Below are positions 1-11,000 of a stretch of DNA of 64,000 bases, one piece after another. The stretch comes from Doryteuthis pealeii (taxonomy: Eukaryota; Mollusca; Cephalopoda; Myopsida; Loliginidae): positions 15,858,066 to 15,922,065 of the forward strand of contig CM042145.1 in the NCBI GenBank assembly GCA_023376005.1, read 5' to 3'. Numbering within the stretch: the stretch's first letter is position 1; each line of letters begins with the position of its first letter. The position numbers and the translations under genes were made by a program. The notes beneath the pieces are model-generated. The model was given only the letters and a program-made list of their open reading frames with translations, searched no databases and had not been told where the DNA came from.

Positions 1-432
1 ATTAGAGGTGTATTAAATGAGGCAAATAAACTTCAGTATCTACTCTTCATTTTGTAATAATTTCCATATATTTGTCGCTTCATTTGCTTTTGTAATATAA
101 TTTTAAAGTATAAAGAGACTTTATGGAAACCCTGTATTTTAATAATACAAAATAGAACGTGTAAATGTAGTCTTCCACATAAGACACCATATCTGATGGG
201 TTTTAAAAAAAATTCTTACCCAGGGTTTTAATTTTTGTTAACTCTCAGCATGCTTGTTGTTTTGGTTGGTTGGTTATTTTGTTTAATGGCATATCAACCC
301 TTGAGTTATTTAATGCCAAATTTTGTTTTTTTGTGTATATAGGATTTGTAAGCAAATAATTTGTAGGTAAAATTTTGTTTGTTTTATAAACTAGTAGAAA
401 TAATAGTCCATTAACTTCATGTATATTAATAA

Positions 433-681
433 GTAAAGTAAAGTTGTCGGGCGGCCTAAAGTCGGTATCAGCCAATCAGAAGGGAGTCTATCCCTTTTCA
501 CTTGCACTAGACCAAGGAGATTATTTTAGTGTCTGAGGTGGAGCGCCACACCTACCGTCAGCTCCTTACTTTACCGCACAGATCCCTGGCTACTCATATG
601 CTGAGTTGGCAAGGACTGGTATCAAACTAGGACCTTGTGGTTTCTAGCCGAATGCTCTAACGACTGAGCTAACCCGGCCCT
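433..681 (-). mobile_element. SINE-1 copy (tRNA-derived), left arm
   Basis: SINE-1 is about 250 bp. Its head is tRNA-like, with box A TTAGCTCAGTCGGTAGAGC and box B GGTTCGATACC, followed by a body containing GTATGAGTAGCACAGGGATC and a tail CCGACGACTTTACTTAC. This copy is reversed, ends in CGGGTTAGCTCAG, and pairs with 11358-11612 in the right arm. Confidence 0.9.
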
Positions 682-1029
682 TCCTTTTCCAACAGTATAT
701 CAGGTATATTAATAAACTGTGAGAATTAATTCTATATTAGATTTTCATTAACTTCACTAGTACAAAATAAAAAGTAAGAGCAAAGTGGATTGTTGCAGGT
801 CATGACACTTAGTACCTGGGTCAAACACTGCTCGGCACCAGAATCCTTCAACATTTAAGTTGCCACCCACAGTTAACAGGTGGTCCCATTGTGTGCGTGG
901 GGAATGAACATATTCTACAGCCAAGGCAGGATTGCAATCTAAGTTGACAAGAATTACAACTTGCTCAAGAATGAGTATACAAAACAATGAATTTAAATTA
1001 AAAAAGTATGTATTTATCCAATCCCTAGC

Positions 1030-1900
1030 AGGATGTGAACAAGGTCAATTTTTAAGTAAAGTTTAACCCCTTTATCTACCAGACCGCCCCGAAACCGCCG
1101 AACGATCAAAATGCTAGACCACACGAAAAATGTCAGCTCTTAGAAAATGGTTTAGAGTTAAAAAAGAGAAATGATAAATTTCTTTTCAGTAGTAAAGGAT
1201 CGGCCATATGATGCTAGTTGTCAATCATTTTGGAACATGGCAGTGGTAGATAAAGTGTTAAAACCAAGTAATGAGACAGTCTTGTGTGTGTGTGTGCGTG
1301 TTTAACCTCATGTGTATCAATAAATTAGAAGAAATGTCTTCATGTGTATCAATAAATTGGTGGTAATATTTTTGTTTGTTTCGCTTTATCAACTATTAGT
1401 AATAATTTTTGTGTTAGATTTTCATTATTTGACCTTAAATAATTGATTTAATTAATTGTAATTAGTTTTTTCAAATTTTTAGCAGATGAAAAATTGGGTA
1501 TCCCTATTTTATACAGACTGAAATAATTGCAATATTAGCCAATGAATACAACATTAATAACATCTGTATGTTTTTTTCTATTTAGTAGTAAAGGATCATT
1601 GATATATACTAGTTTGTCAACCATTTTGGACATGGCTATTGCGGATGGCAGTGGTAGATAAAGGGTTAACAGGTTTGAATTCAGAGTTTTCCTTCTCCAA
1701 GACCGTTGTTACCAAGGTTAAAGAGTCCAGGCTGCCCCTACTATCTACCCATAGCTGAAGGGAGAATAATTGGATTCATACCTTTCTAAAAAAACTTACT
1801 AAGTGCTATGTGAAATGCAAACAGCATTGTTCATGATTTGAACTCGATTTGCAGTGTACATTACTTACGATGATAACCATTACAGCACAGGTGCCTCAAT
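1030..1900 (-). mobile_element. SINE-2 copy split by a TTAA element (left arm)
   Basis: SINE-2 is about 290 bp. In sense orientation it starts with a tRNA-like head (GTGTAATGGTTA, box B GAGTTCAAATCC) and runs through GGGAAAGGTATGAATCC and CTTTAACCTTGG to AATTGACCTTGTGTCACAT. This reverse copy is cut at TTAA by the element at 1067-1665. Right-arm counterpart: about 10085-11000. Confidence 0.82.
1067..1665. mobile_element. piggyBac-type MITE (TTAA target duplication), left arm
   Basis: 599 bp bounded by TTAA on both sides (1063-1066 and 1666-1669), with inverted ends CCCCTTTATCTACCA and TGGTAGATAAAGGG. It sits in a SINE-2. An internal TTAA with the same end (GGTAGATAAAGTG/TTAA at 1258) shows it is a composite of two related units. 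TTAA duplication plus CCCTTT ends is the piggyBac signature; there is no transposase, so it is non-autonomous. Confidence 0.85.
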
Positions 1901-1921
1901 TAACAAGTAGACATTAAAAGT

Positions 1922-2537
1922 ACTAGCAAATATATGCACACTCCGGGGGAAAGTATTTAAGTTTTAATGTTATAATATTATATTAAATTAGAAAGGCTAA
2001 TGAAACTAAATAAAAATGCAGATAAAAAAATTTGAAACAGATGGGATATTATTGAAAAAATAGAACAACTGAAACTTACTCATCCATCACTCCCGTCTTT
2101 CATTGCTAAATTTCCTAATTTAACTATTTAGTTAAATTAGGAAGTAAAGAATGAAATTACAGTTATTCCTTCTTGTTAATGGATTTATTTTTAAGATTTA
2201 TCTCTGAGATTTTTTCTCATTAAGATAAAACAAACAATTAGAAATTAATAATACTAAGCACATTTATTAAAATAAAATTTTTAATATCAATATACAAATT
2301 AGGCTTCCCGTTCACACTGTAAAACTGCTATTTTTGTTGTATAATATAATACAATTGCATGTTATTAGTATGATATATATGTCAACAGTATTAATAACAT
2401 AAAACAATTTTATTAATAATTGAGTTTTAACTAAAAAATAAAATCATGGAGAATGTGATGTAAATAGCTAAGGGAATTGTGACTTGAGTAGTTATATAGT
2501 TTCGGTTACAGACAAACACACAATCTCCATTATAAAA
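1922..2537 (-). mobile_element. Helitron-2 copy, left arm
   Basis: Helitron-2 in sense orientation begins near ATAATGGAGATTGTGTGTTT, with TGTCTGTAACCGAAAC, and ends with a small GC hairpin followed by CTAGTA. This minus copy ends at TACTAGCAAATATATGCAC. No Rep/helicase gene is seen, so it is non-autonomous. Confidence 0.72.
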
Positions 2538-2564
2538 AGATACTGAAAAATGGTAGTTACATAC

Positions 2565-3216
2565 CTCTGGTATTTCCTCCAGTTTGAGAACATGAGATAC
2601 CAGTTTTTTGAGCCTCTCAAGAAATATTTATCACAGAATAAAAGGAACAGTTAGCAGCAGCAGCAGTTGTACTCGTTACAGGACCAGGCTGGAACTGGCC
2701 AATGGGCTTTGTTTTTGAATGACATTTCCAAGTAAGTAGACTCCAAGATAGTCAATTCCATCTTCGGGATCTTTGGATGGCAGCAATCGTCTTTTATAAC
2801 AGGCCGACTCAAAAACAAAGATACCAGCACAGAAGCAAGAAGATCACAGTCAATCAGATGCAGATCTGAATTTTTGGATGTAACCATATCGTTTTCTCCT
2901 TCATCTTCCCAAGAAGGCAGCAACCATTCAATAAGCATCTTCCGAGGGGATAATAATCTTCTACAGAATTGGTAATTGGAGAGCTGCCAATATGTGGATG
3001 GGTGTAGACTTGTCCAAGAGAACTGGCTGGTATTGTTCTGGAGGTCATAGTAACTACAGTAAGTAGCCCAGAAAACGGACAGAGTCTTCGGTGGTGAGGT
3101 TCTCAGGGGTACAAAATAAGTTCCACATTTCCTTTTGGGGTTGGACCAAGGAATAATGGAGCATAATGGACATCAAATGATAACTGGCGTCTTTGCATAA
3201 ATGAAGATTTCCAATC
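2565..3216 (-). CDS. ATM: ATM exon E2, left-arm copy (with small indels)
   Basis: Minus-strand exon from acceptor TTTCTTTATAAG to donor CCAGAG/GTATGT, about 217 codons. It begins DWKSSFMQRRQLSFDV and runs through SVRFLATYCSYYDL, SPRKMLIEWLLPSWEDEGE, DLLASVLVSLFLSRPV and, at the end, RLKKLVSHVLKLEEIPE. Human counterparts are SLKESIMKWLLFYQLEGD, LVLEKILVSL and NLKESLDRCLLGLSEQLL. A run of 95 codons (2938 to 2651) is open. Single-base slips break the frame elsewhere, for example an extra G in CTGGGCTAC near 3075 and five A instead of four in the TTCAAAAAC run. The right-arm copy differs at exactly these sites, so these are probably sequencing errors rather than a pseudogene. Confidence 0.85.
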
Positions 3217-3353
3217 CTTATAAAGAAAAATTAATATATAAATATGGATCAAATGATACAGTATTGAAATTTCATTATCAATAAAGTCTGAACGTGTATC
3301 TATTTTTTTACATAATTGCCATTTCGGTAGACGTTGTGTTTTTGTATTTTGCA

Positions 3354-3641
3354 GTGATGCTGATAGCTTTTTGATTTAGTGCATCCTGGGACACACATAT
3401 TTGCTTTGAATGAGTCCTCAGGAAAATTTATGAGTCCCAACTAAAGATATCTAACTCCTACCTTGTAACCTATACTGTGTAATTCATTTCTAAGAAACTA
3501 TTAAAATGTATTTACAGTTAGCTTGAAATGATGAGGGAAGAAAAAAGAAAAACACTAGGACACATGGATATGCTTTTACTGCGTCCTTTTAGATTTTTGT
3601 GCATCAGGGATGCAGGACGCGAAACTATCAGCATCTCTGCC
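3354..3641. mobile_element. hAT-type MITE, left arm
   Basis: About 290-320 bp with ends CAGTGATGCTGATAG and CTATCAGCATCTCTG (inverted, consensus CAGNGATGCTGATAG). Body has GTGCATCCTGGGAC and ACAGTTAGCTTGAAATG. Right-arm mirror at 8311-8606. Confidence 0.8.
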
Positions 3642-3644
3642 CAT

Positions 3645-3935
3645 GTCACAACAGCTTGCTGCCATGTCGTTAAGGAAGCATTGAATGTCGTTATTGCAAA
3701 CTCCTTACACCACTTGCGGATGTTTAATTTCAATCAGTTTAATGCCTTTTGCATTCAAAAACTGAATAACTGTGAATTTCATACTTGGTGGTAGCATCAG
3801 TCGGGAGCTCCATCAGAAACAACTGCCAAGCCAAGACTGAGCATAGCAACAAGGCGCATACAGGGACAGGTGCAGGCACATGAACAACAAACACGAAAGT
3901 GTTGCCAATAGCCGCATGAATAGTTTCCATGTGTC
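3645..3935 (-). pseudogene. Mariner-like HTH transposase relic, left arm
   Basis: Minus-strand MELPTDATTKYEIHS followed, after a slip, by FLNAKGIK resembles the start of mariner transposases of the SETMAR/HTH_48 type (VIKFLNAEGVKPKEIH). Broken, and its downstream end is cut by the hAT MITE at 3354-3641. Right-arm copy at about 7990-8309; a related 5' fragment at 24250-24370. Confidence 0.45.
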
Positions 3936-3949
3936 TCTAGCTACTAGAT

Positions 3950-4290
3950 GCAGTTTAACGTCATACCCAGGACACTAAGACCCTAAGCCACCACCTTCTA
4001 GAACATATAAGATAAAAAGGGTTGGGGGTTTGCCATGAGAGCAATAGGTGCTAGGGCTAGATGTGACTAGCCAATTGATGAGAGGGGGCCTCTCCGACCA
4101 CCTGTCTAGCCCAAGTAAGGGCCAAAGTGGAGCGTTTGCATATTATGGACTACTCAGCCACGAGGATTCCATCTTTAAGCCTCACAGGTCGCCACCCACA
4201 GCCAACAGGTGGCTCACTGGGAGGAAAGGGTCACCGCTCTGCAGAGGTGCAGTTGGCATATTCTACAGCCCCAGCTGACAGGGTGTTTTT
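3950..4290 (-). repeat. Rep-D fragment
   Basis: Dispersed repeat. The + strand has GAGGGGGCCTCTCCGACC, GCCACCCACAGCCAACAGG and CTCTGCAGAGGTGCAG, all found again at 45820-46160. Confidence 0.7.
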
Positions 4291-4404
4291 CCTTATTAAA
4301 CTCAAGTTGAGGAATCACATGTACATTTAATGTATTGATTAGAAAGTGATTTCAATAGCTCTGATTTGGTAAAAATAACAACAATTAATTAATGTAGAAT
4401 AATC

Positions 4405-4665
4405 ATACTAGTTCCAATCAGTTGTAACTTAATACAAAACTGGTTTGCTGCAAAGACTACTGCAAAATGGCAGGTTATTTATGAAGCATCAGAACATCAT
4501 ACAAACCAAGCAGCCAATTAGGACTCAAGGAATGGAATCACCCAAATGTATGAGTGGACTATTCTGAATTCCTATAAGTACCAGTTGTCTTGCCACTGGT
4601 TCAGTTGTGCTTGGCCAGTTGCTGTTGTTCAAACCAATGACTGACTGACTGACTTCAATAATTAA
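4405..4665 (-). repeat. Rep-B copy
   Basis: Unclassified repeat of about 290 bp with AGTACCAGTTGTCTTG, CATTCCTTGAGTCCTAATTG-type and TTGCAGTAGTCTTTGCAGC segments. Other copies at 12625-12940 and 41319-41611. Confidence 0.7.
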
Positions 4666-4852
4666 CTATTACCTTAAACACAGCTAATGCTTTTGGTAGG
4701 TGAGAAACTTTTCCTTCTCTTAGGTTAGTTGTTAATAAGGGTATACCAAATGATATAGAGAAGATCTCACGGTTGTAAACTATACTCTATTGGTCAGCCA
4801 TACCTGCAAGTGATTCATAAATTTCCATTTATTTGTCTTAATGAATTCTTAC

Positions 4853-4960
4853 CTGAGGCAAGTAGCCAGATTTTGCCCAGATACCACTGGCTTCTTCAGA
4901 TTTTAAACAATGGAGCCAGTACTTTGAAGGCAGCTTAATAAGTGAACTGTAACATGAGTC
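4853..4960 (-). CDS. ATM: ATM exon E1 (upstream exon on the inverted left contig)
   Basis: Read on the minus strand, a CTTTTCAG acceptor and a CAG/GTAAGA donor bound 108 nt (36 codons, phase 0 to 0). The product contains SSLIKLPSKYWLHCLKSEE, which lines up with the human ATM stretch GSLVEVDREFWKLF. It should come directly before exon E2 (2565-3216), also on minus, and the phases agree. It is absent from the right arm, whose contig starts too late to include it. This exon shows that the left contig reads opposite to the rest of the gene. The similarity is short, so the assignment leans on order and phase. Confidence 0.72.
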
Positions 4961-5397
4961 CTGAAAAGACAAATTAGATTAATGTTTTAAATGAGGGATG
5001 TGCAAACTTTTTTGCAAAGAGGGCAAAATTTGATAAAATGAAGATGCCCGAGGGCGGAATAGTTTTTTTTTCTGATGCTTTTGACCCCAAAATTACATGC
5101 AAATATATATATATATACATCAAATACATCTGGTATGTTGTTGGAGCTTTTGTGGAAATCCCTGATTTGCTAGGAGTCTGATTGTGAACAAAGCACCAAA
5201 AGGAATTTTGCTAAAATTATCAAATTCATCTCCATAAAACATTGTTTATTTTAGAAATCGATCGGAAAGAAAGCAAAATGTGTAACGTTTTTCAACTTTG
5301 TCTGGCAATTTTACATATTCTGTCCAAATCGTTTGGGATGAAATTGGCTCCATGACCTGTTTGACAATGCTCTAGTGAGCCATAAATAATGCATTAT

Positions 5398-5940
5398 AAA
5401 ACCAAAGCTGCAGGCCATAAAAACTCTTCGGCTGAACTTGCACAAAGGTGTCAAAATTAGGGTGACCCAGAAAAACAGAACCCATGGGAAAATCAATAAT
5501 AATTTGGGTTCTGTTTTTTTCTGAGTCATCCTGTATACCGGTGACCCAGAAAAAACAGAACCCACAAATTTTTGTAATAAAACTTAATTTTAACTATGGG
5601 TCTAGGGTTAGGGTTAGGGTTGGGGTTTAGGGTTAGTTTAATGGGAAAATGAATAAATAATTTTGGGTCCTGTTTTTTTCTGGGTTCACCTTGTATACCG
5701 GTGACTCAGAAAAACAGAACCCACAAATTTTGTAATAAAACTAATTTAATTTGGGGGGGGTAGGTTAGGGTTTGGGTTAGGCTTAGGCTTAAGGCGTTAG
5801 GGTTGGAGTTGGGGTTAAGGTTTTTTAATGGGAATATAAATAAATTATTTTGGGTTCTGTTTTTTTCTGGGTCACCCTATTTTGACACCTTTTGTGCAAG
5901 TTCAGCCGACTCTTCTTGCCCATTTTAATGAATAGTTTTC
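5398..5940. mobile_element. Nested palindromic MITE cluster with TTAGGG-like core
   Basis: Outer inverted ends CTCTTCGGCTGAACTTGCAC and GTGCAAGTTCAGCCGACTCT enclose three units of GTGACCCAGAAAAAACAGAA...TTCTGTTTTTTTCTGGGTCA. The cores are GGGTTAGGGTTAGGGTTGGG and similar. Confidence 0.82.
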
Positions 5941-6179
5941 CAAATTTCAGTTTGTCTTTTTTGTTTTTTGTCAAGACTGACTATTTGAAAAATAAACAAT
6001 ATGTAAAACACTTATTTTTCATTTTATAGCAATAAAGCAAAATTTACAAAGAATGACCAATTGTAGCATATCACCAATGACTGCTATGACAGTGATGGCT
6101 ATTGTTGAATGGGAGGGGAAACACAACTTGTCTTAAGCATTGTTGCTTTTATGCTCTCTGTTTTTTCTTTCTGGCTGTT

Positions 6180-6660
6180 TTGATGAGTTTTATGGGGTTA
6201 ATGGCTTTTTGGATTGTATTAATTTTGGTGTTGATTGTAAGTATTCCTGGGGTCTGAAGTAAGCATCTTAATTCGTATGCCTAGTATGTATATTTTATCA
6301 AATTTTTTTTAGTTGAGAGGGTGGTTGCTGTTGAGTCTAGTAATGTGTGGTTATCGATAGGTTTGGTGTATGGGATATAGATAGTGGTGTTATTTTGGCT
6401 CAAATACGGTGAATCTTAAATCACTACGAGAGCTCAAATGTTAATAATATTTTTAGAGTTATATAAGAGGCAATATTTATCTTTAAAAGTATTCCGAAAG
6501 ATGATTTTATTCTTGATATGAGTGACCTTATAACGTATTGTTTTTTACAACCATCATTCAGGCCTTGAGATAGTAAAATGTTGGGGATGACTTCCGAAAA
6601 ATTAGGAGAATTTATGGGTTGTGTTATAAAGGCGGTAACCAATGTCGGCCTGGTGTTAGT
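6180..6660 (-). pseudogene. Penelope-like reverse-transcriptase relic (tentative)
   Basis: On minus, a frame with one stop reads TTIYIPYTKPIDNHTLLD, then STKKNLIKYTY, AYELRCLLQ and INPIKLI. The layout follows the conserved block after the YADD box in Penelope-like RTs (FRKPTD..LLH....HP.H.K....SQA.R..RIC). The next frame upstream (6642-6424, 72 codons) is unassigned. Similarity is weak. Confidence 0.4.
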
Positions 6661-6862
6661 TTGACGGCGTCGAGATTTTCAAGGGCGATGAAAGGCGTGG
6701 GAGATTTTGTGGATAATGGTTATGGACGAAAATGATATAAGTTGACAGAATTTAGATTCACTTAACTATAATGAGAGAAATTGAGACAATGTGTTAATAG
6801 AGGTGTTCTGTTTTCATGTTGTACTGTATTAAAATTGAAATTATGATTTCGGTCTAGTATTT

Positions 6863-6895
<33 letters not shown>
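6863..6895 (+). repeat. (TG)n microsatellite
   Basis: About 16 TG units. Confidence 0.97.
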
Positions 6896-6898
<3 letters not shown>

Positions 6899-7055
6899 GA
6901 CATGAATCTTGCAATATATATTTATATGTGCCATTAAATTGATAAATTTAAAAAAATTGCAAAAAATATCACAAAACAGATAGATAGGAAGAGTGGGATT
7001 AGTTTCACGGTTGACTTGAACTTACAACTCATTGTAAATCGGAAAAAATCCGAAA

Positions 7056-7335
7056 ATAATGAAAGAAGAAGAAGAAAGAAAGAAGAAGAAGGGAAAATAA
7101 ATGCTAAATTAAATTGAAAAAGAAAGAATGAAAGAAGAAGAAGAAGAGAAGAGAAAAAAAAGAAGAAGAGAAGAAAGAAGAATGCTAAATTGAATTTTGA
7201 GAAGAATGAAAGAAGGAAGAAGAGAAGAAGAAGAAGAAGAAGAAAAGAAATGATGAAATAAATGCTAAAATTGAATTTGAGAAAGAAAGAAAGAGAAGAA
7301 AGAAAGAAAGAAGAAGAAGAGAAGAAGAAGACAAT
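7056..7335 (+). repeat. Purine-only (GAA/AAG) tract
   Basis: Nearly uninterrupted A/G run built of GAAGAAGAAGAA and GAAAGAAAG with three AATGCTAAATTGAA interruptions. Gives spurious open frames on both strands. Confidence 0.9.
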
Positions 7336-7623
7336 GGTATATTTTCACACATTATACTATTTAAAGGATTCACAGAAAACAAAACAAAAAACAAAAAACG
7401 TAATGTTGATTGTTGTAGTAATGGGTGGAGGACTGAGCCTAATATTCCAGTAGTAATTAACTCAGTTGTTTCTTGTTGTGTGCTTTTTTATTTTTGTTGG
7501 TTTTTAACATTTTCAAACATAACTCAATCCTAAAACTAAGGAATAATTCAGTATAACTCTCTGTGCCATTAAAATTAAACAGTAAAAAGCCTTTATGAGA
7601 CATTACAGTGTCGCTCAGCTTTA

Positions 7624-7666
<43 letters not shown>

Positions 7667-7778
7667 TTCTTTGTTAGTAATGGAGAAATGAATAATAAAG
7701 TGCTCAGTTACTTCTGTAAGAGCTGTATTATTTATTATAGTTAACAGTATTAAATAACATTTAATATATTGTTACCTA

Positions 7779-7821
<43 letters not shown>
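7624..7821 (-). mobile_element. Tail fragment of the 43-kb palindromic element, between (TA)n runs
   Basis: TTACTTCTGTAAGAGCTGTA and AATGGAGAAATGAAT are the reverse of 43204-43262. (TA)n lies at 7624-7661 and 7783-7821. Confidence 0.72.
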
Positions 7822-7823
<2 letters not shown>

Positions 7824-7883
7824 GATGATTTGGATCCTTAGAAAAACTTGTCTAAGGATTCCTGCAATGCTATAAGCAAGTCT

Positions 7884-7983
7884 NNNNNNNNNNNNNNNNN
7901 NNNNNNNNNNNNNNNNNNNNNNNNNNNNNNNNNNNNNNNNNNNNNNNNNNNNNNNNNNNNNNNNNNNNNNNNNNNNNNNNNNN
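7884..7983. other. 100-N scaffold gap
   Basis: Exactly 100 N, the usual placeholder for a gap of unknown size. It separates the left contig from the contig that carries the rest of ATM. Confidence 0.99.
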
Positions 7984-8310
7984 GAAATCACGTGTTGACA
8001 TTTTGGAAACTATTTCATGCGGGCTATTGGGCAACACTTTCTGTTTGTTGTTCATGTGCCTTGCAACCGGTACCCTGTTATTGCGGCCTTGTTGCTATGC
8101 TCAGTCTTGGCTTGCAGTTGTTTCTGATGGAGCTCCCGACTGATGCTACCACCAAGTATTGAAATTCACGTTATTCAGTTTTTGAATGCAAAAGGCATTA
8201 AACTGATTTTGAAAAATTAAACATCCGCAAGTGGTGTAAGGAGTTTGCAATAACGGACATTTCAAGCTTCCTTAACGACATGGCAGCAAGCTGTTGTGAC
8301 ATGGGCAGAG

Positions 8311-8606
8311 ATGCTGATAGTTTTTTCGCGTCCTGCATCCCTGATGCACAAAAAGTCTAAAAGGACGAGTAAAAAGCATATCCATGTGTCCTAGTGTTTG
8401 TTCTTTTCTTCCTCATCATTTCAAGCTTAACTGTAAATACATTTTAATAGGTTCTTAGAAAATGAATTACACAGTATAGGTTTACAAGGTAGGGTTTAGA
8501 TATCTTTAGTTGGGACTCATAAATTTTCCTGAGGAAGCTCATTCAAAGCAAATATTGTGTTGTCCCAGGATGCACTAAATTCAAAAAAGCTATCAGCATC
8601 ACTGCA
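8311..8606. mobile_element. hAT-type MITE, right arm
   Basis: Mirror of 3354-3641: CAGAGATGCTGATAG to GCTATCAGCATCACTG. Confidence 0.78.
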
Positions 8607-8751
8607 AAATACAAAAAAAAACACAACGTTTCTACCGAAATGGCAATTATGTAAAAAAAATGATACACGTTCAGACTTTATGATAATGAAATTTCAATAC
8701 TGTATCATCTTGATCCATAATATTTATATATTTTAATTTTTTCTTTATAAG

Positions 8752-9435
8752 GATTTGGAAATCTTTCATTTATGCAAAGACGCCAGTTATCATTTGATGT
8801 CCATTATGCTACCATTATTCCTTTGGGTCCAACCCCAAAAGGAAAATGATGGAACTTATTGTACCTGAGAACCTTCACCCACCGAAAGACTCTGTCCGTT
8901 TTCTGGCTACTTACTGTAGTTACTATGACCTCCCAGAACAATACCCAGCCAGTTCTCTTGGGACAAGTCTTACACCCATCCACCATATTGGCAGCTCTCC
9001 AATTACAATTCTTGTAGAAGATTATTATTCCCCTCCGGAAGAGACGCTTATTGATTGGTTTTGCTGCCTTCTTGGGAAGATGAAGGAGAAAAAGATATTG
9101 GTTACATCCAAAAAATTCAGATCTGCATCGAATTGACTGTGATCTTCTTGCTTCTGTGCTGGTATTCTTTGTTTTGAGTCGGCCTGTTATAAAAGACGAT
9201 TGCTGCCATTCCAAAGAATCCCGAAGATGGAATTGACTATTCTTGGGCTCTACTTACTTGGAAATGTCATTCAAAACAAAGCCCATTTTCGGCCAGTTCC
9301 AGCCTGGTCCTGTAACGATACAACTGCTGCTGCTTGCCTAACTGTTTCCTTTTATTCTGTGATAAATATTATTTCTTGAGGAGGCTCAAAAAAACTGGTT
9401 ATCTCATGTTTTCTCAAACTGGAGAAATACCAGAG
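8752..9435 (+). CDS. ATM: ATM exon E2, right-arm copy (frame heavily broken)
   Basis: Same exon as 2565-3216, here in gene orientation. It opens after TTCTTTATAAG with GATTTGGAAATC and ends near CCAGAG, where the donor reads TTATGT instead of GTATGT. Readable pieces include IVPENL, DSVRF, LATYCSYYDL and the TSKK/SDLH stretch, but one-base insertions and deletions change frame every few tens of bases, mostly in homopolymers. That error style fits an unpolished contig end. It carries the correct four-A version at the site where the left copy has five, so the two copies together support one open exon. Confidence 0.8.
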
Positions 9436-9466
9436 TTATGTAGATACCATTTTCAGTATCTTTTTA

Positions 9467-10081
9467 AATGGAGATTGTGTGTTTGTCTGTAACCGAAACT
9501 ATATAACTACTCAAGTCACAATTCCCTTAGCTATTTCATCACATCTTCCATGATTTTTTATTTTTTAGTTAAAACTCAATTATTAATAAAATTGTTTTAT
9601 TGTTATTAATACTTGTTGGGACCATATATACATAATAATAACATCAATGTGTATTTTATATATACAACAAAATAGCAGTTTACAAGTGTGAAACGGAAGC
9701 CTAATGTATATTGATATTTAAAAATTTTATTTTAATAAATTGCTTATATTATTATTCAATTGTTTGGTTTTATCTATTAATGAGAAAAAATCTCAGAGAT
9801 AAATCTTAAAATAAATCCATTAACAAGAAGAAATAACGTAATTTTCATTCTTTACTTCCTAATTTAACTAAATAGTTTAAATTTAGGAAAATTTAGCAAT
9901 GAAAGACTGGGAGTGTGGATGAGTAATTTCATTGTTCTATTTCAATTAATATCCCCATCTGTTTCAAATTTTTTTATCTGCATTTTTATTAGTTTCATTA
10001 GCCTTTCTAATTTAATATAATATTTTATACATTAAAACTTAAATACTTTCCCCCGGAGTGTGGGCCAATATTTGCAGTACT
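9467..10081 (+). mobile_element. Helitron-2 copy, right arm
   Basis: Mirror of 1922-2537. The terminal CTAG is damaged here (TTTGCAGTAC), consistent with sequence error in this arm. Confidence 0.68.
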
Positions 10082-10084
10082 TTT

Positions 10085-11000
10085 AATGTCTACTTGTTAA
10101 TTGAGGCACCTTGTGCTTGTATGGTATCAAAATCGTAAGTAATGTACACTGCAAATCGAGTTCAAATCTATGGAACAATGCTGTTTGCATTTCACATAGC
10201 AACTAGTAAGTTTTTAGAAAAGTATGAATCCAAGTATTTCTCCCTTTCAGCGATGGGAGATTAGTAGGGCCAGCCTGGACTCTTTAACCTTGGTATAACA
10301 ACCGGTCTGTGGAGAAGGAAACTCTGAATTCAAACCTGTTAACCCTTTATCTACCACTGCCCCATCCGCAATAGCATGTCCAAAATGGTTGACAAACTAG
10401 GTATCATTATCAATGATCCTTTACTACTAAATAGAAAAAAACATTTACAGATGTTTATTAATGTTGTATTATTGGCTAATATTGCAATATTTTCAGTTCT
10501 GTATTAAAATTAGGGATACCCAATTTTTCATCGCTAAAATTTGAAAAACTAATTAAATTAATTAAATCAATTATTTTAAGGTCAAATAATGAAAAATCTA
10601 ACACAAAAATATTACTATAGTTGATAAAGCGAAATCAAACAAAAAATTACACCAATTTATTGATAACACTTGAAGACATTTCTCTAATTTATTGATACAC
10701 ATGAGGTTTAAACACGCACACCACACACACAAGGACTTTCTCATTACTTGTTTTTAACCCACTTTTATCTACCACTGCCATGTTCCAAAATGATTGACAA
10801 ACTAGCATCATATGGCCGATCCCCTTTACTACTGAAAAGAAATTTATTCATTTCTCTTTTTTTTAACTCTAAACCATTTTCTAAGAGCTGACATTTTCGT
10901 GTGGTTCTAGCTTTTGATTCGTTCGGCGGTTCGGGGCGGTTCTGGTAGGTAAAGGGTTAAACTTGACTTAAAAAATTGACCTTGTGTCACATCCTGCTAG
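10085..11000 (+). mobile_element. SINE-2 copy split by a TTAA element (right arm)
   Basis: Right-arm mirror of 1030-1900, with small indels. The two SINE halves lie on either side of 10343-10956. Confidence 0.8.
10343..10956. mobile_element. piggyBac-type MITE, right-arm copy
   Basis: Mirror of 1067-1665: TTAA/CCCTTTATCTACCACTG to GGTAGGTAAAGGG/TTAA. Confidence 0.83.

Larger units (their letters stand above)
1..3945. repeat. Left arm of a ~4-kb inverted duplication (probably an assembly overlap)
   Basis: Positions 1 to about 3945 are the reverse complement of about 7984-12083, feature for feature: an exon, a hAT MITE, a Helitron, a TTAA MITE, two SINEs. The arms differ by many one- to few-base indels and few substitutions, more in keeping with sequencing error than with old divergence. 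The left arm starts at the window edge, so its outer end is unseen. Confidence 0.9.

Noticed and set aside
5600..5640. Interstitial telomere or chromosome-fusion point (TTAGGG runs)
   Set aside because: The TTAGGG-like stretches are short and degenerate and always lie within MITEs with the same flanking core.
8804..9214. 136-codon minus-strand frame
   Set aside because: It is the antisense shadow of ATM exon E2 in the right arm, kept open by chance.
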